Assembly: GCA_902515745.1 (NCBI GenBank) | Contig: CABXWB010000001.1 | Coordinates: 186,001-250,000 of the forward strand | Direction of reading: 5' to 3' | DNA: 64,000 nucleotides | Source of the DNA: an uncultured Alphaproteobacteria bacterium | Lineage (GTDB): Bacteria > Pseudomonadota > Alphaproteobacteria > HIMB59 > GCA-002718135 | Program-made: the position numbers and the translations under genes | Shown here: one piece after another, positions 43,091 through 51,338 of the stretch | Position numbering within the stretch: the first letter of the stretch is position 1 | How the letters are laid out: the number at the start of each line of letters is the position of its first letter | Notes under the pieces: model-generated | What the model was told of the DNA's origin: nothing | The model's database searches: none | What the model saw: only the letters and a program-made list of their open reading frames with translations

Positions 43091-43879
43091 TTACAATTCT
43101 GTAACAATAGCCTTTTTAAGTCCAGCAATTTCTTTCGCTGGATTTAGACCTTTAGGGCAAGACCTAGTACAATTCATTATTGAATGACATCTATAAAGTT
43201 TTAATGAATCATTTATTGCTTTTAATCTCTCTTTTCTTTCTGAGTCTCTAGAGTCACTTACCCATCTTGCTGCTTGTAAAAGGACTGCAGGTCCTAAATA
43301 TTCATCTCCATTCCACCAATAACTTGGACAAGAAGTAGTGCAGCAAAAACATAATACACACTCCCATTTACCATCTAGTTTTTCTCTATCTTTTGGTGAT
43401 TGTTTTTTTTCGTCTCCTGAGTTTTTTTCTTCATTTGTTTTTTCACGTTGCAACCAAGGTTTAATGAAAGCCAGTTGCTCATAAGCCTTACTAAGATCTG
43501 GAACTAGATCTTTTACTACACGCATATGTGGAAGAGGGTAAATTTTTATTTCATTCTTAACATCAGACATACTTTTCAAACATGCTAATGTGTTAACACC
43601 ATCAATATTCATAGCACAGGAACCACAAACTCCTTCTCTGCAAGATCTTCTAAATGTTAAGGTTGGATCAATTTCATTTTTTATTTTCATAAGTGCGTCT
43701 AATACCATTGGGCCACACTTTTCTTGATCTATCTCATAATTATCTATCCTAGGATTTTTATCATCTTCGGGATCCCATCTGTAGATTGCAAGTTTCTTTG
43801 GATCGTTTGCACGTTCTTTTAGTTGGTGAGTTTTCCCTTTAGTTATTTTTGAATTTGCAGGAAGTGTAAATTGAGCCAT
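43091..43879 (-). CDS. sdhB: Succinate dehydrogenase iron-sulfur subunit
   Basis: Electron-transfer subunit with three clusters, 262 residues. The 2Fe-2S cluster is [15 protein letters not shown] with a distal Cys. The 4Fe-4S and 3Fe-4S ligands are [16 protein letters not shown] and [22 protein letters not shown] charged insertion ([15 protein letters not shown]) lies before the second cluster set. It overlaps sdhA by one base. The enzyme couples succinate oxidation to ubiquinone, which coq7 here helps make. Confidence 0.97.
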   Translation of the reverse strand: MAQFTLPANSKITKGKTHQLKERANDPKKLAIYRWDPEDDKNPRIDNYEIDQEKCGPMVLDALMKIKNEIDPTLTFRRSCREGVCGSCAMNIDGVNTLACLKSMSDVKNEIKIYPLPHMRVVKDLVPDLSKAYEQLAFIKPWLQREKTNEEKNSGDEKKQSPKDREKLDGKWECVLCFCCTTSCPSYWWNGDEYLGPAVLLQAARWVSDSRDSERKERLKAINDSLKLYRCHSIMNCTRSCPKGLNPAKEIAGLKKAIVTEL

Positions 43880-45672
43880 TAGTAAACTCTTCTTTTAGGA
43901 GGTATTGGTTGAACATGATTAGTTAGAGTATTCATATGAACACCTCTGGAACCCATACTCACATCTCCCTTATCGTTTAACCAGGCTAAAGAGTGAACTA
44001 ACCAATTATTATCATCTCTTTCTTTATAATCTTCTCTTGCATGTGCGCCTCTACTTTCAGTTCGATTTAACGCAGAATGAAGAGTTACTTTTGATTGTGC
44101 CATTAAATTGTGTAACTCTAAAGCTTCGACCAAATCCGTATTAAAGATTAATGATTTGTCTTTAATATCTATGTCATCCATTGAGCTCTCAACTTTTGAA
44201 TATTCTTCAATACCTTTTGATATGAGATCATGTGTTCTAAATACTGCGCATTTTTGCTGCATTATATGTTGCATGGAAGTACGAAGTTCTCCAGTTGTAG
44301 AGTTTCCTTTGCTGTTTCTAATCTTATCAAATCGCTCAATAATATTATCTGTTTTTGATTTACTAATTTCAATTTTTTTAGAATTTGGTTTTACTTTTTC
44401 TTTACATGTTAGACTAGCTGCTTTGCCAAAAACAACAAGATCGATTAATGAATTTGTTCCTAATCTATTAGCACCGTGTACAGAAACACATGCAGCCTCA
44501 CCAACTGCCATTAAACCTTCACATACATTATCTGGATTTTCATTTGTTGGCCTTAGAACTTCTGTTCTATAATTTGTCGGTATACCACCCATATTATAAT
44601 GAACCGTTGGAAGAACTGGTATTGGATCTTTAGTCAGATCAACTCCAGCAAATATTTTTGCAGTTTCTGAAATACCAGGCAATCTTTTATGTAATGTATC
44701 AGCATCAATGTGCTCAAGATGAAGTAGCACATGATCGGCATTGTCTCCACAACCTCTATTTTCACTAATTTCAATAGTCATTGCTCGGCTTACTACATCC
44801 CTTGATGCTAGATCTTTTGCATTTGGAGCATATCTTTCCATAAATCTTTCACCATCACTATTAGTTAAATATCCACCTTCTCCTCTTGCTCCCTCAGTGA
44901 TTAACACTCCTGCACCGTAAACTCCTGTTGGATGAAACTGAATAAATTCCATATCAGAAAGAGGTAGGTTTTGTCTTAAAGCCATTGCACTACCGTCACC
45001 AGTACAAATGTGAGCACTCGTGGATGAGAAGTAAGCTCTTCCATATCCACCAGTAGCTAGAATTGTTTGATGAGATAAAAATCGATGGATTGATCCATCC
45101 TCTAAGCACCATGTTACCACACCAATGCAATTACCTTGATCATCAGAAATTAAATCTAAAACAAAATATTCAATATAAAATTCTACATTATTTTTAAGTG
45201 ATTGCTGATAAAGTGTATGGAGTAAAGCATGTCCCGTTCTATCAGCTGCTGCACAAGCTCTCATAGCAGGAGCTCCCTCGCCATTATTGGTTAAGTGTCC
45301 GCCAAAAGGTCTTTGATAGATCTTGCCATCATCTGTTCTACTAAAAGGCATGCCATATTCTTCAAGTTCAATTACTGCTTCAGGGGCTTTAGAACATAAG
45401 TATTCAATTGCATCTTGATCACCAAGCCAGTCGGAACCCTTAACTGTATCATACATGTGCCACTTCCAATTATCTTCACCCATATTACCTAAAGCTGCTC
45501 CAATTCCACCTTGTGCTGCAACAGTATGACTTCTTGTCGGAAACACTTTTGATATACAGGCTGTTTTTAATCCAGCTTCAGCACATCCAAGCGTAGCTCT
45601 CAGTCCTGATCCTCCAGCTCCAACAACTACAACGTCATAATGGTGATCAATAATTTTGTATGAATTAGTCAT
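43879..45672 (-). CDS. sdhA: Succinate dehydrogenase flavoprotein subunit
   Basis: Catalytic flavoprotein of complex II, 597 residues. FAD-binding [20 protein letters not shown] and the histidine-linked flavin region [15 protein letters not shown] are intact. [75 protein letters not shown] and [15 protein letters not shown] follow. It abuts sdhD. The reading frame is uninterrupted and full length. Confidence 0.98.
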   Translation of the reverse strand: MTNSYKIIDHHYDVVVVGAGGSGLRATLGCAEAGLKTACISKVFPTRSHTVAAQGGIGAALGNMGEDNWKWHMYDTVKGSDWLGDQDAIEYLCSKAPEAVIELEEYGMPFSRTDDGKIYQRPFGGHLTNNGEGAPAMRACAAADRTGHALLHTLYQQSLKNNVEFYIEYFVLDLISDDQGNCIGVVTWCLEDGSIHRFLSHQTILATGGYGRAYFSSTSAHICTGDGSAMALRQNLPLSDMEFIQFHPTGVYGAGVLITEGARGEGGYLTNSDGERFMERYAPNAKDLASRDVVSRAMTIEISENRGCGDNADHVLLHLEHIDADTLHKRLPGISETAKIFAGVDLTKDPIPVLPTVHYNMGGIPTNYRTEVLRPTNENPDNVCEGLMAVGEAACVSVHGANRLGTNSLIDLVVFGKAASLTCKEKVKPNSKKIEISKSKTDNIIERFDKIRNSKGNSTTGELRTSMQHIMQQKCAVFRTHDLISKGIEEYSKVESSMDDIDIKDKSLIFNTDLVEALELHNLMAQSKVTLHSALNRTESRGAHAREDYKERDDNNWLVHSLAWLNDKGDVSMGSRGVHMNTLTNHVQPIPPKRRVY

Positions 45673-46002
45673 CTAAAAAACCATTCTCACTAAGTTAACA
45701 GTAATTAAAATCATGATAAAATATATAAGATAATTTATTGATACTTTAATGAATTTGGCTGTCTTTTTCGATGTGACATAATCTTCAATAATTGTTTGCA
45801 GTCCTAATTTTGAATGCAGAAGCATAGATTGCATCATCACAAAAAATAAGAATGCATTAAAATAGGATTGAAAAAAAATTTCTATTTCAGAATAAGTCAT
45901 CTTTGATAATGATATTGCAGAGTATATAAACCAAAACGTCAATGGTATTAAAATTGAAGCAGTAATTCTTTGGGTTAACCATTTAAAAGCATAATTTTTC
46001 AT
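45673..46002 (-). CDS. sdhD: Succinate dehydrogenase membrane anchor subunit SdhD
   Basis: A 109-residue anchor with three predicted membrane helices (about residues 15-32, 45-62, 83-107). WLTQRITASILIPLTFWFIY starts the first helix. SMLLHSKLGLQTIIEDYV contains the heme-ligand histidine and the conserved D-Y pair. It overlaps sdhC by four bases (ATGA). Sequence is diverged but position and pattern leave little doubt. Confidence 0.93.
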   Translation of the reverse strand: MKNYAFKWLTQRITASILIPLTFWFIYSAISLSKMTYSEIEIFFQSYFNAFLFFVMMQSMLLHSKLGLQTIIEDYVTSKKTAKFIKVSINYLIYFIMILITVNLVRMVF

Positions 46003-46379
46003 GCGAAGTACCAGACAACTAAACTAGAAATTAAAGTTAAACATATAACAACATAACCAGATTTATATACTTGAGATAATTCCATTCCAATACCGAATGA
46101 CCAATATAATTTTCTACATCCATTAAATAAATGGTAAAAAATACCGACAGTCCAAATCATTAGAACTAGTTTGAACAAAATACTCTTAGAAAAAATTTCA
46201 AAATAAATATAAAAATCGGGACCAAAACTAATTAAGAAAAACCAGATTGAAATTAATAGTGCACCCACACTTAATCCTATTCCAGATATCCTATGAAAAA
46301 TTGAAAATACTGCTGTAAGTACTCTTTTGTGAATAGATAGGTGAGGTGATAATGGTCTATTATCAGTCATTTTTTTCAT
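45999..46379 (-). CDS. sdhC: Succinate dehydrogenase cytochrome b556 subunit SdhC
   Basis: A 126-residue anchor with three membrane helices. RPLSPHLSIHKR and FSIFHRISGIGLSVGALL are the family signature. HLFNGCRKLYWSFG carries the late histidine region with the heme ligand His. Two ATGs exist, at 46379 and three codons later at 46370. The second (MTDNRPLSPHL) resembles the family start more closely. It is the first gene of the ten-gene TCA run ending with lpd. Confidence 0.92.
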   Translation of the reverse strand: MKKMTDNRPLSPHLSIHKRVLTAVFSIFHRISGIGLSVGALLISIWFFLISFGPDFYIYFEIFSKSILFKLVLMIWTVGIFYHLFNGCRKLYWSFGIGMELSQVYKSGYVVICLTLISSLVVWYFA

Positions 46380-46463
46380 TTTTTTTATGTTTCATAAGTA
46401 AGTATTTTTCTTCAAATTTCAAAATATTAATGGTTTAGTTATTTTTTCTTACTATCACGGAAG

Positions 46464-46491
46464 TTTATAAAATGTTGATAAAAAGTGCCAA
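46464..46491 (-). promoter_or_regulatory. Candidate promoter of the sdhCDAB-mdh-sucCDAB-lpd run
   Basis: On the minus strand TTGGCA (46491-46486) and TATAAA (46469-46464) lie 16 bases apart, a good sigma-70-type pair. The predicted start is near 46457, giving an untranslated leader of about 80 bases before sdhC. The -35 box is half of a direct repeat described separately. Pattern match only. Confidence 0.45.
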
Positions 46492-46527
46492 ATTTTATGA
46501 AAATCATTCAAATTTAATGCCAAATTT
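46486..46527. repeat. Direct repeat TGCCAAATTT x2 upstream of sdhC
   Basis: Two exact copies of TGCCAAATTT (46486-46495 and 46518-46527) start 32 bases apart, about three helical turns, so they face the same side of the DNA. The proximal copy contains the likely sdh -35 box on the minus strand. They could be paired regulator sites or a duplicated promoter element. Confidence 0.4.
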
Positions 46528-46573
46528 AACTAAAAATCTTGAATTTTAAATAGATAGATATTACTCTTAATAA

Positions 46574-46709
46574 GCCGGATAATACTCGTTTCTTAGCTTC
46601 GGAGGAACGCCAAGAATTTTTAATTATCTTACCCGCCGTTTGATAATTAGTTGAGTTTCTTATTCTAGAGAGGTGTCTGCCAAGGTACAAACTAGTTTTA
46701 GAGTCCGGC
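46574..46709 (+). ncRNA. Candidate structured non-coding RNA, possibly 6S-like
   Basis: Locally GC-rich island of about 136 bases in an otherwise AT-rich 330-base gap. The ends pair: GCCGGA (46574-46579) with TCCGGC (46704-46709). CTC (46585-46587) pairs with GAG (46701-46703) after a five-base bulge. Inside, GTTTCTT/GAGGAAC closes a hairpin with two G-U pairs, and TAATTATC/GATAATTA closes another around the loop TTACCCGCCGTT. The G-U pairs are stable only if the plus strand is transcribed. The size and single closed domain fit 6S RNA, but I do not recognise a consensus. It is not tmRNA, SRP RNA or RNase P RNA, since their signature motifs are missing. The 3' end reaches the stop of the convergent hydrolase gene. 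Confidence 0.5.
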
Positions 46710-47696
46710 CTACTTTAAATTTTTATTAAAAAATTCTTCCATCTTTTTAGAGTATACTTCGGGATATTTAAACATAGCATCTACATGATAAGAGTTTTCA
46801 ACTAACCAAAACTCAGCATTAATTTTATTTTGATTTGTATATTCTTTAAAATAATTAAAGTGTCTTGTTAAGATTCTTGTATCAGAGTCGCCATGAATAA
46901 AAAAATAATATTGGTTCTTTGATAATTTTTTAGCTGGAGATAATTCTCTTGGATCAGTTCCAGTTAAGATTCTTCCAGCTAAACTTACTACAGGCCCAAA
47001 TTCTATAGCAAGACCATATCTTGCTATTTCATCTTTTAAGATCATATTAAATTCAGCAAGTGAACTATCTGCCCACACTGCACGTATTTCTGGTTCTGCG
47101 TTTGCTGCAAAAATAGAGGTGCTTGCACCAAGAGATATTCCATGTAATCCAATGCTATTAGACTTGAAACCAATTTTTTTTAAAAAATCAAATGCACCAA
47201 GAATATCATTATATGACTTTAAGCCCAAATCATCATAACTACTTACAGTATCACTTTGGCCGTAGTTTCTTAAATCTATCGTAAGAACATTAAATTTTTT
47301 ATTAACTAAAAAACTTGCAATAAGATTGGCTTCAGACTTACATTTACCATTTGGGCTTATACCGTGTGTTACAATTATAATTGGTCTATTTGGAAAATAA
47401 TTAAACAGCCATCCATTAATCTTAATGTCAGAGTCACGAGATTGAAAGTATACATCTTGCCATTCATCTAAATAATAATCTTTAAAGTTAAAATTTTCTC
47501 TTACTTTTTTTCGTGCAAGAATTGAGTATTCATGTGAATCAACTGTTGTACTCCATGAATTAGGAAGAGATCCTTCGTGTAACCCACAAGTTGGATCTAT
47601 TTTTAAAATTTGATAAGCAACATAAAAACCTGCAGTAAAATAAACTACTACTAATAAAACTACTGTACTGACTAAAAATCTAATTATGTATTTCAT
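46710..47696 (-). CDS. Membrane-anchored alpha/beta hydrolase
   Basis: A 328-residue protein. One N-terminal membrane helix (IIRFLVSTVVLLVVVYFTAGFY) is followed by a long region of about 85 residues. The hydrolase fold then starts: IIIVTHGISPNGK, DLRNYGQSDT, the nucleophile elbow GLHGISLGASTS, then FIHGDSDTRI and ENSYHVDAMFKYP for acid and histidine. The catalytic domain probably lies in the periplasm. Related proteins are lipoprotein-type or BAAT-like esterases of unknown substrate. I use the ATG at 47696, which overlaps the zapE stop by one base (TGATG), rather than the TTG at 47699. Confidence 0.8.
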   Translation of the reverse strand: MKYIIRFLVSTVVLLVVVYFTAGFYVAYQILKIDPTCGLHEGSLPNSWSTTVDSHEYSILARKKVRENFNFKDYYLDEWQDVYFQSRDSDIKINGWLFNYFPNRPIIIVTHGISPNGKCKSEANLIASFLVNKKFNVLTIDLRNYGQSDTVSSYDDLGLKSYNDILGAFDFLKKIGFKSNSIGLHGISLGASTSIFAANAEPEIRAVWADSSLAEFNMILKDEIARYGLAIEFGPVVSLAGRILTGTDPRELSPAKKLSKNQYYFFIHGDSDTRILTRHFNYFKEYTNQNKINAEFWLVENSYHVDAMFKYPEVYSKKMEEFFNKNLK

Positions 47697-48730
47697 CAAT
47701 CTGGTTTTACTATAGTCATCTCATATAATCTGCTAGCAGTTCTTTTAAATTCTTCAGCTAGAGTATTTATATTATTTAATGAATTTATAGGTTTTGATGC
47801 TAAAATTACAATAGAACAATTATTTTCATATAACATATCAATTAATCCAATAAATCTTCTGCACGCATCTTTTTTCTGATTATCAAATTCAGGAACATTT
47901 TTTAAAAATACTAACTTAAATTTATCTGCAATATTTTTGTAATCTTCATTACCAAAATTTACTTCACAAAGATTTTCAAAATCTATCATCATTAGATTTG
48001 ATGTGCATTTATCAAACTCTAGTTCACGACTTTTAGATTGTATTTTTACAGTTGTTAAATGGAAGGGGTCAACAAAGCGATTAAATAATTTTTCAAATTC
48101 ATTTGTTGTGTCAGTTGTTATAGGTGTGAAATATGTCTTTGATTGATTTAAGGTTTGTCGACGAAAATCAGTTTTTATACTAATATCATGGAGAAAAAAA
48201 TTTTTTTTAATCAAATCAATAAATGGTAGAAAATCATTTCTCTGTAAACCATCTTTATATAAATTATCTGGATGAAAATTTGACGACAATAATATAAATA
48301 TTTTATATTTAGAAAAATAATTAAATATTTTTTTTATTATTAATGCGTCAACAATATTAAAAATATGTAATTCATCAATGAATATTATTTTGTAATCTCT
48401 ACTTAAATTCTTTACATAGTTTTCAATAGCAAGTTCTTTATTTTCTGATTTTTTAACTTGTTCATGTATTTCATTCATTAAGTTATTAAAATGAATTTTT
48501 TTTCCAATCTTGGTATTTTGATAAAATAAATTTAATAAAAATGTTTTTCCTGTTCCAACTTGACCATAAAGATAAATTCCTTCAAAAATTTTATCTTTAA
48601 AAAATAACTTTGTTTTACTAAAAGATGACCATACATTACCTGCTTGTTTTAAGAATTCAATTTGATCTTTATTTTTTTTAATAAAATTATTTTCAACAAA
48701 ACTATTGTATTGATCAATTACATTAAACAT
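47696..48730 (-). CDS. zapE: AFG1-family ATPase ZapE
   Basis: P-loop ATPase of 344 residues related to mitochondrial AFG1/LACE1. Walker A is YLYGQVGTGKTFLLNLFY, Walker B is IIFIDELHIFNIVDALIIKKIF, with LLSSNFHPDNLYKDGLQR and the DFRRQT segment. Bacterial ZapE acts at the constricting Z ring, and eukaryotic AFG1 handles respiratory-chain subunits. Being one step from sdh is common in alphaproteobacteria. Both ends overlap neighbours, so it is translationally coupled with the 46-residue ORF before it and the hydrolase after it. Confidence 0.9.
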   Translation of the reverse strand: MFNVIDQYNSFVENNFIKKNKDQIEFLKQAGNVWSSFSKTKLFFKDKIFEGIYLYGQVGTGKTFLLNLFYQNTKIGKKIHFNNLMNEIHEQVKKSENKELAIENYVKNLSRDYKIIFIDELHIFNIVDALIIKKIFNYFSKYKIFILLSSNFHPDNLYKDGLQRNDFLPFIDLIKKNFFLHDISIKTDFRRQTLNQSKTYFTPITTDTTNEFEKLFNRFVDPFHLTTVKIQSKSRELEFDKCTSNLMMIDFENLCEVNFGNEDYKNIADKFKLVFLKNVPEFDNQKKDACRRFIGLIDMLYENNCSIVILASKPINSLNNINTLAEEFKRTASRLYEMTIVKPD

Positions 48731-48870
48731 TATTTTTTACCTAAGTACTGTTCAAGTTGTTTTAAAGTTTCTAGTTCACCACTGCTGATGCTATTATCTT
48801 CTTTTTTCTTTATTAATCTTTTATATTCCTTGATTAGAAAATTAAGACTCTCCATTATTTGTTTATTCAT
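48730..48870 (-). CDS. 46-residue ORF coupled to zapE, unknown function
   Basis: A short frame, MNKQIMESLNFLIKEYKRLI to a C-terminal QYLGKK. Its ATG overlaps the upstream MFS stop as ATGA (48870-48867), and its TAA overlaps the zapE ATG as TAATG (48732-48728). Both junctions are the exact coupling types used elsewhere in this window, which is hard to explain if the ORF were not translated. The predicted product is two amphipathic, Lys/Glu-rich helices without cysteines or membrane segment. No family is recognised. Confidence 0.68.
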   Translation of the reverse strand: MNKQIMESLNFLIKEYKRLIKKKEDNSISSGELETLKQLEQYLGKK

Positions 48871-50057
48871 GTTTTATAAATTATAGGTAAAATTGATGAT
48901 ACAACAATCATTGTGGAACTGATTAAAAATATAACTGATATTCCATAACCCCAATCAATAATATAACCAAAAACAACAGGAGATAAGGCGCTTGAAAAAA
49001 CTCCAACTGCGTGCAGTAAAGCTTTGGCAGTTCCAATACTTTTCACTCCATATATTTCCGCCCAAAGTGATCCCATAAACGGTGCTGATAAACCTAAGTT
49101 AAATCCAAATAAAGACATGTAAAGCACAAATGACCAATGATTATTAAAGAAAAAAAGAATGGTGATACATACTAACAAAGGTAACAGCACAAAAGGTATT
49201 GCTTTCTTTGTATTTATCTTATCTATTAAGGGTCCTCCTATTAATAATCCTAAAATAGAGAATAATCCAAAATATATATAACCATTCCCTAGCATTTCCA
49301 TTGTCCACCCTTTAGCATCAAAAATATAAATCTGATGAAACATTAACCCTGTACCAATAAATGGAAAGGATGCAGCTAATGGAAAATAGATAAAAAAAAC
49401 TCGGTCTTTTAAAATTTCAGTAATGGTCCAACTTTTATGTGTTTTCTCATTATCAATATTTTTTTGAAGTGCAGCATCCCTGCTTTTTTGATTATGAAGA
49501 ATAAAGTATATTATTGGAATTAAGATCAAAAGAGTCAAAGTTGTTAAAAACCAAAGAGTCTTAAAATTAAAGTATGAGTCCAAATTAACGATAATCTTTG
49601 GTAAAAACATTATGCCTAACATTCCTCCAAGTGTTGCAACTGATATTGCTTTACCTCTATCAATTAAAAAATATCTCGCCATTGAGGTTGAGCCGGCATG
49701 TGTCATAGCTCCCTGTCCAAAAAAACGTAATAAAAATAAAATAAGGAAAAGATGAAAAATATTATCGAAAATAAAATAAAAACCAATGCAAGCAAAAGCT
49801 AAACCAAGAATAATACCTATGGAGTATAATCTTAAATCAATTTTATCTATTAATTTTGCAAAGTTTATAAATAAAAATGAACTTACAAGCGTTGCTATGG
49901 CATAAACTAATCCAAACTCACCATCTGTTATTTTATATAGATTTCGAATATCATCATTAAATAATGCAATATAAAAAGTCTGTCCAAAACTTGCGAAGAA
50001 GACCATAGCAAATCCGTATAATAAGAGATTAGGATCACTTAAAAAAAATTTTTTCAT
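48867..50057 (-). CDS. Major facilitator superfamily transporter
   Basis: A 396-residue protein with about twelve hydrophobic segments in two halves, and a central charged loop at about residues 190-205 (QKSRDAALQKNIDNEK). FGLVYAIATLVSSF and LLRFFGQGAMTHAGSTSMARYF in the first half, and GGPLIDKIN plus GSLWAEIYGVKSIGTAK in the second, resemble oxalate-formate/monocarboxylate-type MFS carriers. The substrate is unknown. It lies between a uracil-DNA glycosylase and a small ORF, and both neighbours are tightly packed. Confidence 0.85.
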   Translation of the reverse strand: MKKFFLSDPNLLLYGFAMVFFASFGQTFYIALFNDDIRNLYKITDGEFGLVYAIATLVSSFLFINFAKLIDKIDLRLYSIGIILGLAFACIGFYFIFDNIFHLFLILFLLRFFGQGAMTHAGSTSMARYFLIDRGKAISVATLGGMLGIMFLPKIIVNLDSYFNFKTLWFLTTLTLLILIPIIYFILHNQKSRDAALQKNIDNEKTHKSWTITEILKDRVFFIYFPLAASFPFIGTGLMFHQIYIFDAKGWTMEMLGNGYIYFGLFSILGLLIGGPLIDKINTKKAIPFVLLPLLVCITILFFFNNHWSFVLYMSLFGFNLGLSAPFMGSLWAEIYGVKSIGTAKALLHAVGVFSSALSPVVFGYIIDWGYGISVIFLISSTMIVVSSILPIIYKT

Positions 50058-50063
50058 TATTGT

Positions 50064-50735
50064 TTAAAGCAATTTTTTAATACTATTTAAAAGTTTTACC
50101 ATTTTACTTTTATCTATTCTTCCTGTGTTAACATTTCGTGGGCTTGGATGATAACTACCAACTAAAATTTTCTTATCGGGTAAAATATTCATAGATCCGT
50201 GAGAAAAAATAAAATCTTTATTTCGTATTTCATATTGTTGCTTATAATAATTTACACAGGCGTCATGACCAATTTTACCAAGGGCAACAATGACTTTTAT
50301 TTTTTTTAAAAAAGCAATTTCTTGATTGAAAAAATTAAAACATGTTTTCAATTCTTGTGAAGTAGGTTTATCTTCTGGGGGTACACATTTAAGAGCAGTA
50401 GTTAAGTACATATTTTGAAGTTCTAAACCGTCACCCCTATCTACTGAATCTGGTTGGTTTGCAAATCCAGTTTTATATAGACAGGAAAATAAAAAATCTG
50501 CAGATTTATCCCCTGTAAAAACTCGACCTGTTCTATTTCCTCCATGCGCTGCTGGTGCAAGACCTACCATTAATAATTTAGCTTTTTCATCTCCATAGCC
50601 AGTAATGGGCTTACCCCAATAACTTTGATGAATATATTGTTTTCTTTTTTCTTTAGCAATTTTTTCACGGAAGTTAACTAAGCGTTCACACTTTCTGCAA
50701 TGAATAATGGATTTGTTTAAATTACTTAATGTCAT
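50064..50735 (-). CDS. Type 5 (UDGb-like) uracil-DNA glycosylase
   Basis: Base-excision glycosylase of 223 residues. Iron-sulfur ligands start with CRKCERLV and continue with CVPPEDKPT and CFNFFNQE. The active-site motif GLAPAAHGGNRTGRVFTGDKSADFLF lacks the catalytic Asp of family 1 and matches family 5 enzymes. VGSYHPSPRNVNTGRI gives the closing motif. It would remove uracil and some oxidised or deaminated bases. It leads a run of MFS, small ORF, zapE and hydrolase, all leftward. Confidence 0.85.
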   Translation of the reverse strand: MTLSNLNKSIIHCRKCERLVNFREKIAKEKRKQYIHQSYWGKPITGYGDEKAKLLMVGLAPAAHGGNRTGRVFTGDKSADFLFSCLYKTGFANQPDSVDRGDGLELQNMYLTTALKCVPPEDKPTSQELKTCFNFFNQEIAFLKKIKVIVALGKIGHDACVNYYKQQYEIRNKDFIFSHGSMNILPDKKILVGSYHPSPRNVNTGRIDKSKMVKLLNSIKKLL

Positions 50736-50765
50736 TTGGAAAATATATATTTATATTACAGCTCT

Positions 50766-51329
50766 GTGATTAATGAAAGAGCTAAAGCTATTTTAGAATT
50801 TTGTTTCATCAAAACTCCGCTTGAACAGTGGTTTAAAAAAGATGATGAATTTGATAAAATTTTGAAAAGTACTTTTATGGATGATTACATTAACGCTATT
50901 AATAATGAGTATAATAGTTGGAGAAATGATGCTGAAGAATGTGTAGCTTTGATTATATTACTTGATCAACTATCAAGAAATTTTTTTAGAAATAATTCAA
51001 GAGCTTATGATCAGGATACTAAGTGTGTTTTAATTGTTAAAGAAGCAATAAATAAAAGATATTTAGATAGTCTAGATATTGATAAAATACATTTTTTATT
51101 ACTGCCATTAATCCATAGTGAGGATATTATGGATCATGAACTTGGTCATAAATTAGTCGATCAATATCTAAATAATCATCCAGAATATACTAATATTAAA
51201 AAAGCTTGGAATGATCATAGCGTGGCAATTAAAAAATTTGGAAGATATCCGCATAGAAATAAAATACTAAATAGAAAATCAACAAATGAAGAAGAGGTAT
51301 TTTTAACACAACCGAATAGTTCTTGGTAA
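50766..51329 (+). CDS. DUF924 family protein
   Basis: A 187-residue all-helical protein. AKAILEFCFIKTPLEQWFKKDDEFDKIL and WRNDAEECVALIILLDQLSRNFFRNNSRAYDQD fit the DUF924 core, and YLNNHPEYTNIKKAWNDHSVAIKKFGRYPHRN closes it. The fold is TPR-like and the function unknown. The frame begins at a TTG at 50736 that touches the divergent UDG start, leaving no room for a promoter. I therefore prefer the GTG at 50766, directly before the conserved core. A nucleoside hydrolase follows after nine bases. Confidence 0.8.
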   Translation: MINERAKAILEFCFIKTPLEQWFKKDDEFDKILKSTFMDDYINAINNEYNSWRNDAEECVALIILLDQLSRNFFRNNSRAYDQDTKCVLIVKEAINKRYLDSLDIDKIHFLLLPLIHSEDIMDHELGHKLVDQYLNNHPEYTNIKKAWNDHSVAIKKFGRYPHRNKILNRKSTNEEEVFLTQPNSSW

Positions 51330-51338
51330 AAAAAAGAT

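Noticed and set aside
46574-46709. tmRNA, SRP RNA or RNase P RNA at this locus
   Set aside because: No T-loop or tag frame, no GGAAGG/GCAGCC SRP core and no RNase P consensus are present, and the length is too small for tmRNA or RNase P RNA.
46710-47699. Hydrolase start at TTG 47699
   Set aside because: The ATG at 47696 forms a TGATG overlap with the zapE stop and is the better start.
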